Part shown: in pieces, positions 21,100 to 28,490 of the stretch | Numbering within the stretch: position 1 is the first letter of the stretch | How the letters are laid out: each line of letters begins with the position of its first letter | Virus record (IMG/VR): IMGVR_UViG_3300035670_000681 | Span: 1 to 36,783 of that record | Strand: one strand, 5' to 3' | Length of the DNA stretch: 36,783 nt | Source: a virus | Notes under the pieces: generated by a model | Database searches by the model: none | Seen by the model: the letters and a program-made list of their open reading frames with translations, nothing else | Told to the model about the DNA's origin: nothing | Made by a program: the position numbers and the translations under genes

Positions 21100-21132
21100 G
21101 ATAAAAACAAATAATAACAATTATAAGTTTTA

Positions 21133-21167
21133 CCCCTTCTCTACTTTATACGGAGAGGGGGCTTTTT
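21133..21167 (+). terminator. Rho-independent terminator
   Basis: CCCCTTCTC (21133-21141) pairs with GAGAGGGGG (21153-21161) with one G-T pair. A short loop separates them and CTTTTT follows. It is a good intrinsic terminator downstream of the capsid and decoration genes; downstream tail genes would need read-through or another promoter. Confidence 0.8.
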
Positions 21168-21207
21168 AAAGACTACAAGGTGTGGTTTTTAGAAAGTAGA
21201 AGGTAAT

Positions 21208-21396
21208 ATGGCTAAATTTAGATGTCTGATTTCAGGGAACATCGTCGAATTTACTCAACAAGTAGATATTGACAGTATGGAAGGTCACGACGGTTACGAG
21301 TGGGTTGATGAAGAGGACTATGAAGAACAAGAACAAGAAGTCCTTACTCCACCGAAGAAGCGTATGGGTAGACCTCCTAAAAACAAGGACAAATAA
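21208..21396 (+). CDS. Small AT-hook-like protein
   Basis: 62 residues. The N-terminal half (KFRCLISGNIVEFTQQVDID) is a short beta segment, followed by a very acidic middle (EWVDEEDYEEQEQE). The basic tail contains an AT-hook-like core (KKRMGRPPKNKDK). Similar small proteins occur near head and tail genes of many phages, and DNA binding is inferred from the tail. The stop lies three bases before the fibre gene, and the AAGGAC within its last codons serves as that gene's ribosome binding site. Confidence 0.7.
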   Translation: MAKFRCLISGNIVEFTQQVDIDSMEGHDGYEWVDEEDYEEQEQEVLTPPKKRMGRPPKNKDK

Positions 21397-21399
21397 ATA

Positions 21400-22584
21400 A
21401 TGAGCATATATCGTGGTGATGGGGGAAGCGTAAGCGGACTTACAGAGTCCGAAGTTATCCTCATTGCTATTTCCCAAGGCGGTACAGGGTCTTCTACGGC
21501 CTCTGGTGCTAGGACTAACTTAGGTCTTGGTACTGCTGCAACCACTGATGCCTCAGCTTACGCTACAGCTGCTCAGGGGGCCTTGGCTGACAGCGCTACT
21601 CAGCCGGGAGACTTAGCTACAGTTGCTACTTCAGGTGACTACGATGATCTGTCGAATAAGCCCACGTTGGGCACAGCAGCCGCTGAGGATGTAGGATACT
21701 TTGCTACTGCCGCACAAGGTACATTGGCTGATTCAGCTGTACAACCCGGTGATTTGGCTACAGTAGCTACTACAGGCTCATACAATGATCTTACTGATCT
21801 TCCCACAGCTGGCTCTGGTACTGTTACTTCAGTTGCTTTGTCTGTTCCAACAGGGTTGTCTGTCTCAGGTAGTCCAGTAACTACTTCAGGTACTCTTGCT
21901 GTTACCTTAACATCAGGTTACAGTATCCCTACCACAGCTAAACAAACTGAGTGGGATACAGCATACGGATGGGGCAATCACGCCTCAGCTGGGTATCTCA
22001 CAAGTGAAACTTACACTGGCACAGTAACAAGCGTAGCTGCTACAGTCCCTACTGGTTTTACAGTCTCTGGCTCACCTATCACAAGCTCAGGGACTCTTGC
22101 ACTAGGGTTTGATACAGGTTATTCGCTACCTACAACTGCAAAGCAGACTAATTGGGATACTGCCTATGGATGGGGTAACCACGCTAGTGCAGGTTATCTG
22201 ACCTCTGAGACTTATACAGGTACTGTTACCAGCGTAGCCCTTACCGTACCCACAGGTTTGTCTGTATCTGGAAGCCCAGTGACTAGCTCAGGTACTTTAG
22301 CTGTAACGCTTACCTCTGGTTACTCAATCCCCACTACATCTAGTCAGACTAACTGGGATACAGCTTATTCGTGGGGTAATCATGCAAGTGCTGGTTACTT
22401 GACTAGCTACACAGAGACTGATCCTGTATATGTAGCTTCTAGCTGGTATAGCACAACTAATAACTCAGGTAACTGGAACACTGCTTACGGATGGGGAAAC
22501 CATGCTTCAGCAGGATATTTAACTTCTTCGTCTACTCTAGACGCATCAAAACTCTCAGGCACTATCGACGGGGGAACCTACTAA
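21400..22584 (+). CDS. Repeat-containing tail fibre/appendage protein
   Basis: 394 residues rich in G, S, T and A. Two kinds of tandem repeats are visible. A 47-residue unit (ATAAQG...LADSA.QPGDLATVAT) begins near residues 55 and 102. A 67-residue unit (TGTVTSVA...VPTGLSVSGSPVTSSGTLAV...WDTAYGWGNHASAGYLTSET) begins at about 140, 207 and 274. A last partial NWNTAYGWGNHASAGYLTS lies near 358. These triple-beta type repeats are typical of trimeric phage fibres that bind the host surface. It ends LDASKLSGTIDGGTY, as do many short fibres. No autochaperone is present. Confidence 0.8.
   Translation: MSIYRGDGGSVSGLTESEVILIAISQGGTGSSTASGARTNLGLGTAATTDASAYATAAQGALADSATQPGDLATVATSGDYDDLSNKPTLGTAAAEDVGYFATAAQGTLADSAVQPGDLATVATTGSYNDLTDLPTAGSGTVTSVALSVPTGLSVSGSPVTTSGTLAVTLTSGYSIPTTAKQTEWDTAYGWGNHASAGYLTSETYTGTVTSVAATVPTGFTVSGSPITSSGTLALGFDTGYSLPTTAKQTNWDTAYGWGNHASAGYLTSETYTGTVTSVALTVPTGLSVSGSPVTSSGTLAVTLTSGYSIPTTSSQTNWDTAYSWGNHASAGYLTSYTETDPVYVASSWYSTTNNSGNWNTAYGWGNHASAGYLTSSSTLDASKLSGTIDGGTY
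21817..22419 (+). repeat. Three 201-bp repeats inside fibre gene
   Basis: Three tandem units of 67 codons begin at about 21817, 22018 and 22219, with a shorter partial unit near 22471. The protein repeats are nearly identical but the DNA differs at many third positions, so the copies are old or selected against recombination. Confidence 0.8.
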
Positions 22585-22613
22585 CGTACTTACGTACTGA
22601 AGGATAAATAAAC

Positions 22614-23903
22614 ATGGCAGCAACAATTAAGATTAAGAATAGCTCTACAGCCTCAGCTGTACCTACATCCAGTGACCTAGTACAAGGTGAACTGGCTGTT
22701 AACGTAACTGATAAGCGTATCTTCACTGAAAATGCTTCAGGTACTGTCGTTGAATTGGGTACTAATCCTAGCACCTTGACTGTGACTGCTGGAGCTACCA
22801 TTCAAGGTCTAACAGTCGGCAAAGGCGCTGGCTCAGTATCTACAAACACCGCTGTTGGTGCTAGTGCTTTGGCGGCTAATACAACAGGTGGTGGCAATCA
22901 GGCGTTCGGTGTTTCTGCTGGTGCGGCACTAACCACAGGCAACAACAACACTGCTTTAGGTCGCTTGGCATTGGCAACCGCCACAACCCCTGACCAAAAC
23001 ACAGCAGTTGGTTATGCTTCTTTGTATCTGACAACAACAGGGCAATACAACACAAGCGTTGGTGGCGGCGCTCTGCAGAACAACACCACAGCAAGCAACA
23101 ACACAGCCGTGGGTTATCAGGCGGGTTATACGAATACAACTGGCACTCAAAACACATTCATCGGGTATCAGGCTGGATACCTAACTACTAGCTCTTACAA
23201 CTGTTTTGTTGGGCTTCATGCTGGATACAGCACTACAGGAACGCTAAATAACTTTTTTGGCTACGGTGCAGGAACAAGCATCACTTCTGGGGCAAAAAAC
23301 ACAGTCGTCGGTTCTTACTCAGGCAACCAAGGCGGCTTAGACATTCGCACATCCAATAACCTTGTTGTCTTGAGCGATGGAGATGGTCAGTTGCTGTTCT
23401 TGGGCTATGGGACTGCAACGACAGGTAGATATGTTATCAATGATGGCGGATACTTCTATTGCGCTACTGATAATGTGATGGGTCTTGGAGCATCGTCAAA
23501 GCGTTGGACAACTGTTTACGCAACAACTGGAACAATCAACACTTCAGACGCCACTCAGAAGCAAGACATTGCAGAACTTGATGACGCTGAAAAGCGTGTT
23601 GCCACATCTATCAAGTCACTCATCAAAAAGTATCGTTTCAAAGATGCTGTGGCTGAAAAGGGTGATGCTGCCCGTATCCACATTGGTGCTGTTGCTCAAG
23701 AGGTGGCGGCTGCTTTTGCGGCGGAAGGTCTTGACGCATCACGCTACGCATTGTTCTGTTCAGACACTTGGTACGAAGTAGACGGTAAGCCTGCTCAAGA
23801 CTTAAGAAACCCATACACAGCAGAAACACCCAACGCAGTTAAAGTCACTCGACTTGGCTTGCGCTACGAAGAACTGTTGGCTTTTGTAATTGCAGCATTG
23901 TGA
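22614..23903 (+). CDS. Tail fibre with S74 autochaperone domain
   Basis: 429 residues. The start (MAATIKIKNSSTASAVPTSS) is a common fibre N-terminus. Residues of about 78-240 hold short GxNTAVGxxAG-type repeats, as in YadA-head/collagen-like trimeric stalks. The last 123 residues (from about 307) form a Peptidase_S74 intramolecular chaperone: TSDATQKQDI with the S311-D312...K316 catalytic pattern, RIHIGAVAQEV and LRYEELLAFVIAAL. In characterised proteins this domain folds the trimer and then cuts itself off before the Ser. It is likely a receptor-binding fibre. GAAGGA precedes the ATG. Confidence 0.9.
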   Translation: MAATIKIKNSSTASAVPTSSDLVQGELAVNVTDKRIFTENASGTVVELGTNPSTLTVTAGATIQGLTVGKGAGSVSTNTAVGASALAANTTGGGNQAFGVSAGAALTTGNNNTALGRLALATATTPDQNTAVGYASLYLTTTGQYNTSVGGGALQNNTTASNNTAVGYQAGYTNTTGTQNTFIGYQAGYLTTSSYNCFVGLHAGYSTTGTLNNFFGYGAGTSITSGAKNTVVGSYSGNQGGLDIRTSNNLVVLSDGDGQLLFLGYGTATTGRYVINDGGYFYCATDNVMGLGASSKRWTTVYATTGTINTSDATQKQDIAELDDAEKRVATSIKSLIKKYRFKDAVAEKGDAARIHIGAVAQEVAAAFAAEGLDASRYALFCSDTWYEVDGKPAQDLRNPYTAETPNAVKVTRLGLRYEELLAFVIAAL

Positions 23904-23911
23904 GGACTGAC

Positions 23912-24127
23912 ATGAACGACTTAACACCCGAAGAACAAATCGCCAAGCACTACGCTGCTTGCATGGACAGCGTGAACCTTATCAACTCTGAAAAACCAGA
24001 GCGCACCACCGATGAGGAATGGTCTGCAACTGTTGAGCGCAACAAAGAGCACCTGCGTATAATGCTGGCTAAAGACTTTTGGACTAATGAGGATTTAACC
24101 CCCCTACAAGCCGCTGTAGGAGCTTAA
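23912..24127 (+). CDS. Small protein following the fibre
   Basis: 71 residues from the ATG at 23912, which has GAGGA six bases upstream. The GTG at 23900 overlaps the fibre stop and is less likely. It is acidic and helical (EEQIAKHYAACMDSVNLINS, then NKEHLRIMLAKDFWTNEDL). A protein of this type often follows fibres with an S74 domain (general recollection). Possible roles are fibre assembly or a virion component; not proven. Confidence 0.7.
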   Translation: MNDLTPEEQIAKHYAACMDSVNLINSEKPERTTDEEWSATVERNKEHLRIMLAKDFWTNEDLTPLQAAVGA

Positions 24128-24129
24128 AG

Positions 24130-24342
24130 GTGACTGAACATCAGGTAGACACAGCAGCCGCTGTAGTAGCTAAGACAGCCCCTCCTGTAGGAGTTTCCTT
24201 GGCTACAGTGGCTGGTTATCAGGTAAGTGAATTAGTACTTTGGGCTACTCTTGTGTACACCATCTTAATGATTGGTCATAAAGTGTACCAGATTTACCAA
24301 GATGTCAGTGGAAACGTAACTAAAACTCTTGACAAACAGTAA
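24130..24342 (+). CDS. Holin-like membrane protein
   Basis: 70 residues with a GTG start at 24130 and GGAG upstream. The N-terminus is short and polar (TEHQVDTAAAVVAKTAPPVG). One or two hydrophobic stretches follow, VSLATVAGYQVSELVLWATLVYTILMIGHK, then a polar tail. The size and layout resemble small holins of T7-like and marine podoviruses, which permeabilise the inner membrane at lysis. Other membrane candidates lie at 32.3-33.8 kb, so which one triggers lysis is uncertain. Confidence 0.6.
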   Translation: MTEHQVDTAAAVVAKTAPPVGVSLATVAGYQVSELVLWATLVYTILMIGHKVYQIYQDVSGNVTKTLDKQ

Positions 24343-24357
24343 AAATTAAGATAGGAT
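24329..24357 (+). promoter_or_regulatory. Sigma70-like promoter before tail genes
   Basis: TTGACA (24329-24334), a 17-base spacer and TAGGAT (24352-24357). It overlaps the last codons of the holin-like gene, eight bases before the next ATG, so the message would be nearly leaderless for that gene. It is the third + strand promoter of this form. Confidence 0.6.
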
Positions 24358-24364
24358 AGTACAC

Positions 24365-24556
24365 ATGGCAACAAAGAAACAGACAAACAAGATGGGTAAG
24401 GTCATGGGTGAGTACAAAGAAGGTACTCTCCATAGCGGTAAAGGCGGCCCTGTAGTGAAGAACCGTAAGCAGGCTATCGCAATAGCACTCAGCGAGGCCA
24501 ATATGCCCATGCGTGGACAGCGTACAGCTAAGAATAAGGCTAAGAAAGCTAAATGA
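24365..24556 (+). CDS. DUF6496-like small basic protein
   Basis: 63 residues, strongly basic. The string KVMGEYKEGTLHSGKGGPVV, then NRKQAIAIALSEA, followed by a Lys-rich tail, matches what I recall as the DUF6496 family, widespread in phages and bacteria. Its role is unknown; a basic protein in the tail module might bind DNA or a virion component. The stop overlaps the next start (ATGA). Confidence 0.75.
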   Translation: MATKKQTNKMGKVMGEYKEGTLHSGKGGPVVKNRKQAIAIALSEANMPMRGQRTAKNKAKKAK

Positions 24557-24888
24557 GATCAATTACCGTAGGTGGTAACTTAACTGCTGCCACTGAAACA
24601 ACAGTCTACACAGTTCCAACTGGCTACTATGCTAAGTGGAACTTGATGTACTTGTTGAATGGTACAGGATCTACTAAGCACATGACTGTTGTATGGCGTG
24701 ATGCTAGTGCAAGTACAGATATTTACATATTGAACACATATTCTGTTAGTTCCAAAGAGTTTTTGAAGCTGGATGGTGGGGCTTACATGGTATTGGAAGC
24801 TGGAGACACAATTAAGATGACTTCAGAATCAGGTAGCTCATTCTCTTATATCTGTACCTTTGAAGTTGAAAAGAAAGAAGGTATCTAA
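24553..24888 (+). CDS. Putative structural protein
   Basis: 111 residues, beta-rich (MRSITVGGNLTAATETTVYT, then GYYAKWNLMYLLNGTGSTKH, ending CTFEVEKKEGI). The composition is like small jelly-roll or beta-sandwich virion proteins. It sits just before the adaptor gene, coupled to the preceding gene by an ATGA overlap. A head-completion or tail-associated role is plausible from location only. Confidence 0.65.
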   Translation: MRSITVGGNLTAATETTVYTVPTGYYAKWNLMYLLNGTGSTKHMTVVWRDASASTDIYILNTYSVSSKEFLKLDGGAYMVLEAGDTIKMTSESGSSFSYICTFEVEKKEGI

Positions 24889-24891
24889 TCT

Positions 24892-25545
24892 ATGGCTACT
24901 TACTTAGATGTAGTTAACAATGTACTGCGTAGGTTACGTGAGCCTACAGTGCAGAGTGTTGACGACACCCCTTATTCCTCTATGATTGGTGTCTTGGTTA
25001 ATGATGCCAAACGTGAAGTTGAAGATGCTACTGAGTGGAATGTACTGTCTTCCACTGTGACAATTAACACTGTTGCTGGCACTTACAACTACACCTTGAC
25101 AGATGCAGGTACTAGATTCCGTGTTATTGATGTTGTTAACGACACAGATAACATTGTGCTTCAGAATGCACCTACACACTGGATGACACAGCAGTTCCTG
25201 TTTACAGCTGATACTGACCGTGGTTCTCCTCTGTATTACAACTTTAACGGTGTAGACAATAACGGAGACACTCAAGTTGACCTTTATCAACGTCCTTCAG
25301 GTGTGTTTACCATCCGTTTTAACCTGATTGTCCCTCAGCCTACCTTGACATCAGACACAACCCGTATCTTGGTTCCTGACCACTTGGTGTCTATGTTGGC
25401 CTATGCTAAGGCTATCGCTGAACGTGGTGAAGATGGCGGTAACTTGTCATCAGAGGCCTATGCCCTGTACAAGAACTCCTTGGCTAACGAGATTGCCATT
25501 GAGCGTAATCGTTACTCTGAAGAGATGAACTGGGTGGCTCCTTAA
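24892..25545 (+). CDS. Tail adaptor protein (tubular protein A-like)
   Basis: 217 residues (MATYLDVVNNVLRRLREPTV...), with VNDAKREVEDATEWNVLSST and LPD-type PDHLVSMLAYAKAIAERGED near the C-terminus. Length and pattern match the gatekeeper/adaptor family that sits under the podovirus portal (T7 gp11, 196 residues). In T7 order it is followed by the nozzle protein, as here once the inserted HNH gene is discounted. It would link the portal to the short tail. Confidence 0.82.
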   Translation: MATYLDVVNNVLRRLREPTVQSVDDTPYSSMIGVLVNDAKREVEDATEWNVLSSTVTINTVAGTYNYTLTDAGTRFRVIDVVNDTDNIVLQNAPTHWMTQQFLFTADTDRGSPLYYNFNGVDNNGDTQVDLYQRPSGVFTIRFNLIVPQPTLTSDTTRILVPDHLVSMLAYAKAIAERGEDGGNLSSEAYALYKNSLANEIAIERNRYSEEMNWVAP

Positions 25546-25547
25546 TC

Positions 25548-26021
25548 ATGGCTGAACAACTCGTAGGATCATCCATTGCAGCTCCCGGCTTTAAGTTGAA
25601 ATGTTCGACTTGCAAAGAAGAAAAGGATACAACAAGCTTTTATAAAGCCTCCAATAAAAAAAGAGGTTATCAATGGAGCTGTATTTCTTGTTGTAAAGAC
25701 AAAAGAGATGAACATAAAAATAGCATGTCCTCAGAAGAATGGGCATTGCTCAATAAACAATACTGGCTAAAAACTGAATACGGCATTTCATTAGAAGACT
25801 ATAACCAACTGTTAAAACAACAAGAACATAAGTGTGCTATTTGTAAAACAGATGAGACTGATATTTTCCGTCAGACATTATATGTCGACCATTGTCATTT
25901 AACTGGGGTTGTCAGAGGTCTTCTATGTATGCAGTGTAATTCTGGACTAGGAAAATTTAAAGATTCTTTAGAACGCTTAGAAGCAGCTAAAGAATATCTA
26001 AGAAAGGTGACAAATGGCTGA
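25548..26021 (+). CDS. HNH endonuclease fused to a copied nozzle N-terminus
   Basis: 157 residues. Its first 16 (MAEQLVGSSIAAPGFK) are identical to the first 16 of the next gene, then a nuclease begins. It has a zinc-finger-like pair (C19, C22, C45, C48) and an endonuclease VII/HNH core (C96, C99, LYVDHCHLTG with D114, H115, H117, then C127, C130, N131). The gene is more AT-rich than its neighbours. It evidently inserted at codon 16 of the nozzle gene, using that gene's start signals, while a synonymously recoded copy of those 16 codons restores the nozzle start at 26014. The two genes overlap by eight bases. Confidence 0.9.
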   Translation: MAEQLVGSSIAAPGFKLKCSTCKEEKDTTSFYKASNKKRGYQWSCISCCKDKRDEHKNSMSSEEWALLNKQYWLKTEYGISLEDYNQLLKQQEHKCAICKTDETDIFRQTLYVDHCHLTGVVRGLLCMQCNSGLGKFKDSLERLEAAKEYLRKVTNG

Positions 26022-27552
26022 GCAGTTAGTAGGCTCTTCAATAGCTGCGCCGGGATTCAAAGGCTGCAATACTCAAGATAGTTCTGTAACTCTTGAGTCA
26101 GGGTTTGCCACGATTGCTAATAACTGTGTAATTGATAAGTTTGGTCGTATTGGTGCTCGTAAGGGTTGGTTGGCTAAGAACTCAACCAGCACTGACTTAG
26201 GTAGCAACCCTATTCAGGCCATTGGTGAACTTATCGGTAATGACGGTACTAGCTACACAATCTGTGCAGGAAATAATAAGCTGTTCTCCCTCTCAGGCGG
26301 TACACTGACTACTTTGACATACGGTGGTGGTGGATCAGCCCCTACAATCACAACTAACAACTGGCAGATGGCTCCTTTGAATGGGGTCTTGTATCTGTAC
26401 CAAGGCGGTTATGACCCCCTGATCTTTGATCCTGCTGTGTCTACAACCACGTTTAGGCGTGTTAATGAGAAGACAGGATCTCTAGGTACAGTAGCTCAGA
26501 ACAACTGTGCTATCAGTGCTTATGGTCGTATCTGGTCAGCTAACAACGCTACAAGTAAATCAATCATCCAGTTTAGTGACCTCCTTGCTGGACATATTGT
26601 GTCTACAGGTACTTCAGGTACTCTGGATGTTTCTGAGGTGTGGCCTAACGGTGCAGATGAGATTATTGCTCTAGCTGCTCACAACGGTTTCCTGTACATC
26701 TTTGGTCGTCGTCAGATCCTAGTGTACACAGGCGCTAACGATCCTGCTGCTATGTCTCTCCATGACACAGTATCTGGTATTGGCTGCTGTGCTCGTGACT
26801 CTGTAGCTTTGACTGGCACTGACGTTATTTTCTTGTCTGACAGCGGTGTACGTAGTCTCTCACGTACTATCCAAGAGAAGAGTGCTCCTTTCCGTGACAT
26901 TAGCGCTAATGTGCGTGATGATTTAGTAGAGGATCTTAATGCTGAAACATTGGCTAATATCAAGTCTGTATACTCGGACAGCAACGCTTTCTACCTTATT
27001 ACCTTCCCTACTAAGGGCAGAACATATTGTTTTGATACAAGGGCTGTACTCCCCAATGGTGCTGCAAGGGCTACAACATGGAGTCTAGTTCCTAAAGCCT
27101 TGTTCTCTAATCGTGCCAAAGAAGTCCTTATGGGCTTTACCAGCTACGTAGGTTATTACACTGGTAACTTAGACCGTACAGCTACCTACCGTATGGCCTA
27201 CTACTCTAACTGGTTTGACTTGGGACAATCTCAGGCAATCAAGATCTTGAAGAAGCTAGGCTTTACCCTTATCGGCGGTAATCAAGCTGACGTTATCGTT
27301 AAATATGCCTTTGATTACAACCCTACATATCAGACTAGAAACATCACTATGGGTTCTAGGTCAGTATCTGAGTACGGTACAGCTGAATGGGGATTAGCTG
27401 AGTGGACAGCAGGTGTTGTCTTTGATAATCAACGTATTCAAGGCTCTGGTAGCGGTACTGTATTCCAGTTTGGTATTGAGGTAGACATCAGTGATTTTGA
27501 ATTAAGCGTCCAGAAGATGGATTTGTTTGCGAAGATGGGACGGACAATTTAA
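26014..27552 (+). CDS. Tail nozzle/stabilisation-type protein
   Basis: 512 residues. The N-terminal signature APGFKGCNTQDSSVTLESGF, then NCVIDKFGRIGARKGW, is typical of the tubular protein B/stabilisation family of short-tailed phages (T7 gp12-like in position). A beta-propeller-like body follows, with repeated LYIFGRR and AYGRIWSA type blades. It would form the tail nozzle below the adaptor. HNH genes flank it on both sides, each carrying a recoded copy of one end of this gene. The C-terminal GRTI recurs at the end of the downstream HNH protein. Confidence 0.82.
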   Translation: MAEQLVGSSIAAPGFKGCNTQDSSVTLESGFATIANNCVIDKFGRIGARKGWLAKNSTSTDLGSNPIQAIGELIGNDGTSYTICAGNNKLFSLSGGTLTTLTYGGGGSAPTITTNNWQMAPLNGVLYLYQGGYDPLIFDPAVSTTTFRRVNEKTGSLGTVAQNNCAISAYGRIWSANNATSKSIIQFSDLLAGHIVSTGTSGTLDVSEVWPNGADEIIALAAHNGFLYIFGRRQILVYTGANDPAAMSLHDTVSGIGCCARDSVALTGTDVIFLSDSGVRSLSRTIQEKSAPFRDISANVRDDLVEDLNAETLANIKSVYSDSNAFYLITFPTKGRTYCFDTRAVLPNGAARATTWSLVPKALFSNRAKEVLMGFTSYVGYYTGNLDRTATYRMAYYSNWFDLGQSQAIKILKKLGFTLIGGNQADVIVKYAFDYNPTYQTRNITMGSRSVSEYGTAEWGLAEWTAGVVFDNQRIQGSGSGTVFQFGIEVDISDFELSVQKMDLFAKMGRTI

Positions 27553-27989
27553 TGTATACTTGTAAAAGATGCAATGAAGAAAAACCGTTAACCGAATACT
27601 ATAAAACAACTGATAGAAAATCAGGACATAAAACAATTTGTAAAGCTTGTATAAAAAAAGATCCGCTAAGCGAAAAAAAGAAAAAATACATGAGAGAATA
27701 TTCAAAAAAATATTCTTTAAAGACAAAATATAACTTAACTGAAAAAGACTATACGGATCTTTTAATAAAACAAAACCATAAGTGTGCAATTTGTGGGATA
27801 GATGCACAACAGCTTTCAAATAAAAAACTGTATGTTGACCATAACCATGAAACAGGAAAAGTTCGAGAACTTCTGTGTCATAATTGTAATGTAAGTTTAG
27901 GGCTAATGAAAGAATCTATTCAGACATTATCTAAGGCTATTGCCTATCTTGATAAACACAATGAACAGAAATTAGGACGGACTATATAA
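27552..27989 (+). CDS. HNH endonuclease fused to a copied nozzle C-terminus
   Basis: 145 residues. An N-terminal zinc-binding pair (C4, C7, C30, C33) is followed by a very Lys-rich linker and then an endonuclease VII/HNH core: C78, C81, LYVDHNHETGKVRELLC (D96, H97, H99), then C109, C112, N113. Its last four codons spell GRTI, as in the nozzle gene, with two third-position changes. The ATG overlaps the nozzle stop (TAATG). The gene is AT-rich, unlike its neighbours, indicating separate origin. It sits exactly at the boundary between the nozzle and the short fibre gene, and its copied end supplies the latter's upstream sequence. Confidence 0.9.
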   Translation: MYTCKRCNEEKPLTEYYKTTDRKSGHKTICKACIKKDPLSEKKKKYMREYSKKYSLKTKYNLTEKDYTDLLIKQNHKCAICGIDAQQLSNKKLYVDHNHETGKVRELLCHNCNVSLGLMKESIQTLSKAIAYLDKHNEQKLGRTI

Positions 27990-27990
27990 T

Positions 27991-28194
27991 ATGAGTAATT
28001 ACACTATTGCAACGGATTTTGCAGCTAAGGATGCCTTGGCTACAGGTAATCCATCTAAACTGGTTAAAGGCACTGAAGTAACAGCTGAATTGGAAGCTAT
28101 TGCTACAGCTGTTAACTCTAAAGCTGATGCTGCTGATGCTGCTTTGTCAGGCACTCTCAGCGGTACTTATACCATTGACTGTGGAAGTTATTAA
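27991..28194 (+). CDS. Short fibre-like protein
   Basis: 67 residues (MSNYTIATDFAAKDALATGN...). It resembles the N-terminus of tail fibre proteins (virion attachment segment, then VNSKADAADAALSGTLSGTY) and ends like the 394-residue fibre. It may be a short adaptor fibre or a truncated fibre that has lost its distal part; no frame continuing it was found downstream. The sequence before the start (TAGGACGGAC) derives from the recoded end of the nozzle gene. Confidence 0.6.
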   Translation: MSNYTIATDFAAKDALATGNPSKLVKGTEVTAELEAIATAVNSKADAADAALSGTLSGTYTIDCGSY

Positions 28195-28489
28195 TAAAAG
28201 TGTAAAGACACCAGTAGTTGTCCGGCCTTGGTATGTGATGTATTTGGAGTTTTGGGACAATCACTTGTGGTTCCATACAGATGTGTTTAAGTGGACAGCT
28301 AAAATAAAGCAAGAGTTTATAAAAGATTTAAAGACTTTACAATCCCTACTCCCGCTACCGTTAATTGCAATAGTCGAAGAAGACAACAGTAAATTAGCTA
28401 AGTTTGGTGAAAGTGTAGGCTGGACTAAGAAGGAAATAATTATGTTAAACAATGGCTCTAAAGCCTATATTTATAACTGGAGTAACTAA
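28181..28489 (+). CDS. Internal virion-type small protein (gp13-like position)
   Basis: 102 residues from a GTG at 28181, overlapping the previous gene by 14 bases. Upstream in-frame codons to 28100 are the shadow of the preceding gene. The body (TPVVVRPWYVMYLEFWDNHL, then FHTDVFKWTAKIKQEFIKDL, then PLIAIVEEDNSKLAKFGESV) resembles small N-acetyltransferase-like proteins found before the internal virion proteins of T7-like phages. The start codon is uncertain, as there is no good ribosome binding site. Function is inferred from position. Confidence 0.6.
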   Translation: MEVINKSVKTPVVVRPWYVMYLEFWDNHLWFHTDVFKWTAKIKQEFIKDLKTLQSLLPLPLIAIVEEDNSKLAKFGESVGWTKKEIIMLNNGSKAYIYNWSN

Positions 28490-28490
28490 T

